This document shows, piece by piece, positions 61,001-64,000 of a stretch of DNA of 64,000 nt (position 1 is its first letter; every line of letters begins with the position of its first letter). This DNA is from Chryseobacterium sp. JUb7 (lineage in GTDB: Bacteria > Bacteroidota > Bacteroidia > Flavobacteriales > Weeksellaceae). The DNA lies in NCBI RefSeq assembly GCF_024806495.1, contig NZ_JANUFF010000014.1, positions 1 to 64,000 of the forward strand, given 5' to 3'. A model generated the notes under the pieces. It was not told the DNA's origin and did not search any database. It worked only from the letters and a program-made list of their open reading frames with translations. The translations under genes and the position numbers were made by a program.

Positions 61001-61778
61001 CGAAAGTGCATACGATAAAGAAGAAACAGAAAGAGAATTCAACAGAGCCAGAATTTCCAAGTTTTTCTTCGCTCCCTCTATTTCCAAAAAAAGCTGGATG
61101 AATCTGGAAAATAAATTCCAGCTGACTTTTGAAAATAATAAGGTACAGAGAAACGGCGACCGTTTTGTAGATCTTTCTTCCGATGTAAGGCCTGAAGTCT
61201 TCAATAATCAACAATTTGCTGGAGCAAATTATACATTCAGCTATAAAAACTTAGATAATACAGCCTTCCCAACTTTAGGAATGGAGTTTATCCTAAATGC
61301 AGACTGGAAAGCCAATCTTTCTGATTTTGATAAAAACTTTGTTACCTTAAGCGGAACTTTGGCAATAGATCACAGAATTGATAAAAAAGGTAATTTTGTT
61401 TTCGCTAATTCCAGTAATGCAGTTTGGATCAATAATAATAATTTTGAATTTTATCAGGCTGCTGCCATTGGTGGAAATAATGGAATGCGTGCTTTTAGAA
61501 ATGACCGGTTTTCCGGAAGGTCTTATGTTACCAATAACTCAGAAATCCGTTGGGACTTTGGAAGGGTAAGAAATAATATTATTCCTGCGAATATGGGTAT
61601 TTTAATAGGCTACGACATCGGCAGAGTCTGGAATGATGGTGAAGAATCAAGAAAATGGCACCAGTCAGTAGGAGCAGGATTTTGGCTGAGCGTTGTTGAA
61701 ATGTTCTCTGCCCGATTAAATTATTTCTATGGTTCAGATGGCGGGAGAATCTCTGCTGGCGTAGGAATGACTTTTTAA
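58062..61778 (+). CDS. Metallophosphoesterase / kinase-like / Omp85-barrel fusion (1238 aa)
   Basis: A lipoprotein-like signal (Leu-Tyr-Ser-Cys28) precedes a calcineurin-type phosphoesterase: Gly-Asp60-Ala-Gly, Gly-Asp94-Asn, Gly-Asn136-His137-Asp, His-His-Pro-Ile, Gly-His-Asp-His. The middle part carries Gly-Asp616-Trp-Asp618-Arg-His620 and Lys-Asp-Arg-Asp645-Gln, reminiscent of the catalytic loops of HipA/Fam20-like kinases. The last ~350 residues form a BamA/TamA-like barrel with Met-Arg-Ala-Phe-Arg-Asn-Asp-Arg-Phe-Ser-Gly and a terminal Phe. It probably sits in the outer membrane with enzyme domains facing the periplasm or outside. The combined function is unknown. Confidence 0.82.
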   Translation: MNLSFKTHLKNTSIVLRVALSAGVLYSCATYNVKKGKNLFEVKNSDIKSENDFKIFLIGDAGNADEAQAQKTLNLLKTKLDSADANSMLIFLGDNIYPSGMPKENAKDYSLAKQKLENQLSITKNFKGKTLVIPGNHDWYHGLDGLKAQEDFVKSYLNDKKAFLPKNLCPIDDINLTKEVKLIVIDTEWALLNWDQQPGINKNCNIKTREDFFVEFKDLITKNQDKRIIVALHHPIISSGTHAGFTSAKSHLYPLKSKVPVPGVASLINVLRSSSGANPEDINNQHYADLSSRLKSIVQDKENIIFVSGHDHNLQYHEDRNIRQIISGAGSKTDPATIVEKTDFSYGGSGFAILNIRKDQSTDVEYFSTKDNDLKQLSHISVISKPDVFINNFPKTLPQEVSSTIYPKQLTEKGKFYRWLWGDHYRKYYGLPIEAPTANLAEINGGFTPFREGGGNQSNSLRLKAADGQEFVMRGVKKSAVRFLNNMAFKKSTFGNELNNTFPEKFLLDFYTTNHPFTPFSVGNLADKLNIYHSNPKLYYVPKQYTLGEYNHNYGDEMYMIEERFSSDPITLASLDNAKDILSTDDVLKNFSKNYKYSVDKESYIRARIFDMLIGDWDRHSDQWKWAEYQNGDKIVYKPIPKDRDQAFSKYDGAAFKIIMNVPAIRHMKTFKDDIKNVKWVNMEPYPLDLVFLKGSTEEDWIAQAKYIQDHLTDHDIDEAFSNMPKEVKDETLADIQRKLKSRKTKLQDYAARYYDVLQEKVPLAGTVNPDKFVITKTGHSVNVKQYKLDKKQENPELVFEKTYEDSQTKELWIYGLEDDDIYEVSGDGRPKMNIRLIGGYNHDTYNVANGSKVRIYDFKSQKNTYNTHGATKNISDDYDINTYNYKHPKYSYFAGYPNADYNPDDGLIIGVLANYTVNNFIRAPYTQKHSLKANFYTATAGFNLVYKGIFKKAISGWDFNIDASYTTPRFAENFFGLSNESAYDKEETEREFNRARISKFFFAPSISKKSWMNLENKFQLTFENNKVQRNGDRFVDLSSDVRPEVFNNQQFAGANYTFSYKNLDNTAFPTLGMEFILNADWKANLSDFDKNFVTLSGTLAIDHRIDKKGNFVFANSSNAVWINNNNFEFYQAAAIGGNNGMRAFRNDRFSGRSYVTNNSEIRWDFGRVRNNIIPANMGILIGYDIGRVWNDGEESRKWHQSVGAGFWLSVVEMFSARLNYFYGSDGGRISAGVGMTF

Positions 61779-61809
61779 AAACCAGAAATATAATTTTGAC
61801 TTAAATATA

Positions 61810-61843
61810 AAATCCGCAGAAAGTTTCTGCGGATTTTTTTTTA
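61810..61843. terminator. Bidirectional terminator between convergent genes
   Basis: AAATCCGCAG (61810-61819) pairs with CTGCGGATTT (61827-61836), with T-runs on both strands (T to 61843; A before 61810). It serves both the fusion gene and the convergent lipoprotein gene. Confidence 0.8.
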
Positions 61844-62680
61844 TTGTAGAGGATGATACAATACTACCTGTCCCTGAGAATCATAATTATAGTTCCATTG
61901 CGACATAAATGTTCCCTGAGGATATGGGTGTTGTGAATTTAAAAGTTGCGTTGTTCCTTCTATTTTTCTATAGTTATTGGCTGACAAGCTTTTCACATAA
62001 AACGTATTATCATGTATATTATTTTGATCGTAAACTAATGAAAGTTTCTTAAATGGATTTTTAGCATGATCAAAATTTGAATAATTAGTAACTGTAAGTT
62101 TACTATCAATCCCATATGATTTATCCAGCTTCTCACTTTTAATTAAATTTTTGTTTGAATCAAAAGTATAAGTTATGAAACTTTCTCTCATCTTATTATT
62201 CTCATCTTCATAAACGGCTATTTTATTAGCTTCATAGGTATAAGTTCTTGTTTTTACCAACATATCTGGTTCTACAAAATCACGGTAATATAATTCTGAT
62301 TTTATAAGCCTATCATTTTCCATCGTGTAAATAATAACCATGCCTAAATCTACCCCTGAATCTGAAATAAATTCAAGCTTCACTTGATTATTATTATAAG
62401 TAAAAGTCATAAATGAATCTAAGTCAAATCTATCGGGTACACCCAATTGTTCTGACTTGAGATAACGACCATACATCCTCGTCAATTTACCATTATTATA
62501 TACACACTTAAAATACCCTCCAATAGTAAAGCTAGTAGTAGGATAAACATATGGAGGCAGTATTTTCTCAGGCTGCAAGTCTTCCTGCTGTACATTATTT
62601 TGCTCTTCTAAAACATCATCATTAGTACTACATGAAATGATACTTAAAGCAAAAAAGAAGAAAAATATTTTTTTTATCAT
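61841..62680 (-). CDS. Lipoprotein of unknown function (279 aa)
   Basis: Lipoprotein signal with lipobox Ile-Ile-Ser-Cys17, then an Asn/Glu/Gln-rich linker. A beta-rich domain follows, of repeating Thr-Tyr-Thr-Tyr and Tyr-Asn-x-x-Gly-Lys/Gln elements similar to RHS/YD-like or DUF4595-like surface lipoproteins. The ATG at 62680 was chosen over a TTG one codon upstream. No function recognised. Confidence 0.75.
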   Translation of the reverse strand: MIKKIFFFFFALSIISCSTNDDVLEEQNNVQQEDLQPEKILPPYVYPTTSFTIGGYFKCVYNNGKLTRMYGRYLKSEQLGVPDRFDLDSFMTFTYNNNQVKLEFISDSGVDLGMVIIYTMENDRLIKSELYYRDFVEPDMLVKTRTYTYEANKIAVYEDENNKMRESFITYTFDSNKNLIKSEKLDKSYGIDSKLTVTNYSNFDHAKNPFKKLSLVYDQNNIHDNTFYVKSLSANNYRKIEGTTQLLNSQHPYPQGTFMSQWNYNYDSQGQVVLYHPLQ

Positions 62681-62714
62681 CAATCAAATTTTCTGCAAAA
62701 ATAAGATTTATTGA

Positions 62715-63584
62715 TTAAAAAGAAAACTTATACACATTTCCACCTATACTTTTATCCTTTTCATCAGCTATTAATAATATTTTATCATCAAGAAAAACTA
62801 TCGCTTCTTTTTGAGAATTGTGATTTAATGATATTTTCTGAATTTTTGCTGCATTAAAATCGTTGGCTGAAAACCCGGAAAGGACATGAATATTTTTATG
62901 ACTTAATAAGACGATTTTATCTTTTGTACTATTGATAGCGGCAGACGTTATGGCAGCATCGCTATATTTTCCGTTAAGCTTTAATTTACCTATAAGTTTT
63001 GCTTCGAAATCCCCTTCTTTATTCGGAACCTGGAAAACTAAGAAAGTTCCGTCGAAACCTTTACTTCTGTTTTTAGTAAAAAGATAAAAATTTCCGTTCA
63101 TTTCTACAAAAGCCTCACAGTCATACAGCCAGTTTGATTTTTTTGGAGGAAATTCGGTCTGTCCTTCATAATGAAACCTGGTCGTCTGGATGACATTCGT
63201 ATTTTTTTGAGAAGCATCTTTTAAATCTAATTTTAAAATAGCCAAATTCTGTCTGTTGTTATCATTATTTCCAAAATCTCCAAGGTAAATATTTCCCTGA
63301 GAATCAGCTATAATATCTTCCCAATCGTTGTTTTCAGCATTATCAACAACCACGTCTGCAATCTGCTTCCCCTGCGCATCAAGACCGTAAACAACGTTTT
63401 TATTCCCCTGATCTTCAATCGCCCAAATTGTTTTTTTATCTTTAGACAGGGCGATTCCGGAAACTTCCTTTAGTTTTTTAGGTAAGGAAAATTCTACTTT
63501 CAGCTCCTCATTTTTAGAAGAATCCTGAGCTTTCGGATTACAGCTCCACAACAAAAATGCCGATAAAATAACAACACGTAACAT
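62715..63584 (-). CDS. Lipoprotein with beta-propeller (SdiA-regulated-like, 289 aa)
   Basis: Lipobox Leu-Leu-Trp-Ser-Cys15, then a domain of propeller blades: Ser-Gly-Ile-Ala-Leu-Ser-Lys-Asp, Trp-Glu-Asp-Ile-Ile-Ala-Asp, Tyr-Leu-Gly-Asp-Phe-Gly-Asn-Asn, and Tyr-Asp-Cys-Glu-Ala. This arrangement resembles phytase/SdiA-regulated-type propellers. It is exported and membrane-anchored; no catalytic residues stand out. The FUSC gene lies 2 bases upstream on the same strand. Confidence 0.78.
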   Translation of the reverse strand: MLRVVILSAFLLWSCNPKAQDSSKNEELKVEFSLPKKLKEVSGIALSKDKKTIWAIEDQGNKNVVYGLDAQGKQIADVVVDNAENNDWEDIIADSQGNIYLGDFGNNDNNRQNLAILKLDLKDASQKNTNVIQTTRFHYEGQTEFPPKKSNWLYDCEAFVEMNGNFYLFTKNRSKGFDGTFLVFQVPNKEGDFEAKLIGKLKLNGKYSDAAITSAAINSTKDKIVLLSHKNIHVLSGFSANDFNAAKIQKISLNHNSQKEAIVFLDDKILLIADEKDKSIGGNVYKFSF

Positions 63585-63586
63585 AT

Positions 63587-64000
63587 TTATTTTTTTAATT
63601 TTTTAAACTGAAAATAAGAAAACCTTATATTTTTCTCTAAGTTATTAATAATCTGCTGATGATGAAGGAAAAAACCGGCGGTTAAGCCAATTAGACTTCC
63701 GATAATCGTATCTATAAGCCTGGCATGCATCAGATTTTCAACATTATGATGAATTTCACTTCCGGTTTCCGCCAGCAGAATTGTCAATGGAGTAATAAAA
63801 ACCACCGCAAAACCATAATTTCTTACAATTAATAATTCAATGATAAATTGTAAAACTGTAATGATAACGATCATAACAATCTTTTCCGGGTCAAACAAAA
63901 GAATCAGCCATGCAAAACCTATCCCTATAAAAGTTCCTAAAATCCGGTGCATATTTCTCTGTCGGACGTGCTCAAAATTTCTTCCCTGAATAATCGCAAC
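63587..64000 (-). CDS. FUSC-family membrane transporter, C-terminal part (partial)
   Basis: The reading frame runs off the window edge: it is open to position 64000 with Gln-Gly-Arg-Asn-Phe-Glu-His-Val-Arg-Gln-Arg upstream of Met-His-Arg-Ile-Leu-Gly-Thr, the FUSC_2 signature. Four or five membrane helices follow. The family (YccS/aromatic acid exporter-like) exports small hydrophobic acids. It probably forms an operon with the two lipoprotein genes downstream. Confidence 0.85.
   Translation of the reverse strand, partial: VAIIQGRNFEHVRQRNMHRILGTFIGIGFAWLILLFDPEKIVMIVIITVLQFIIELLIVRNYGFAVVFITPLTILLAETGSEIHHNVENLMHARLIDTIIGSLIGLTAGFFLHHQQIINNLEKNIRFSYFQFKKLKK

Overview
The window is AT-rich chromosomal DNA from a member of the Flavobacteriia (Bacteroidota), most likely Chryseobacterium or a close relative in the Weeksellaceae. 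The grounds are: double-glycine RiPP leaders of the Bacteroidota style, type IX secretion tails on two secreted proteins, a complete 14-subunit nuo operon with separate nuoC and nuoD and a short nuoG, almost no Shine-Dalgarno sequences, and several TAnnTTTG-type -7 promoter elements. No rRNA gene or CRISPR array was seen.

Layout. (1) 25-8861 is a class I lanthipeptide operon on the + strand: a 59-residue precursor, a leaky-terminator hairpin, two tandem LanC-like proteins, a luciferase-like flavin monooxygenase, a full-length LanB dehydratase and a C39-peptidase ABC exporter. The last five genes abut or overlap. (2) 8862-9408 holds terminators and a 183-bp nested palindromic, MITE-like element. 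(3) 13470-9409 on the - strand is a second RiPP operon: two paralogous four-cysteine precursors, a hairpin, a radical SAM/SPASM maturase and a second C39 exporter. (4) 13622-20311 holds a TonB-dependent receptor, a membrane-anchored TPR/AraC-type regulator, and a divergent pair made of a 63-residue GG-leader peptide and a secreted prolyl oligopeptidase. Three copies of a 16-bp motif, TATARATTCATGAATC, lie in the two control regions and suggest that these genes form one regulon. (5) 20431-32296 is mostly housekeeping: tRNA(CAT), mce, rbfA, an ABC permease, a secreted endonuclease I, aroE, a DUF349 protein, ribD, a YigZ protein, a zinc metallopeptidase and others. (6) 32381-46696 is nuoA-N, with an outer-membrane-type gene inserted between nuoF and nuoG and spacers made of short repeated words. 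(7) 47177-53588 looks like a contact-dependent or contractile-injection effector locus: a LysM adaptor, a LysM/DUF4280 PAAR-like spike, an 814-residue two-domain peptidoglycan hydrolase, a lipoprotein that could be its immunity protein, and decaying lipoprotein remnants. (8) 53630-64000 has a GAF protein, a bestrophin/HD-Pycsar-like pair, a 1238-residue phosphoesterase/Omp85 fusion, two lipoproteins and the 3' part of a FUSC-family gene.

The strongest leads are the pair of LanC proteins that appear to have lost complementary halves of the active site, the radical SAM cluster with symmetrically spaced cysteines, the predicted regulon joining a TonB receptor to a GG peptide and a secreted peptidase, and the effector/immunity locus with a composition break inside the effector gene. 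All functional statements come from reading motifs by eye; no database search was run.
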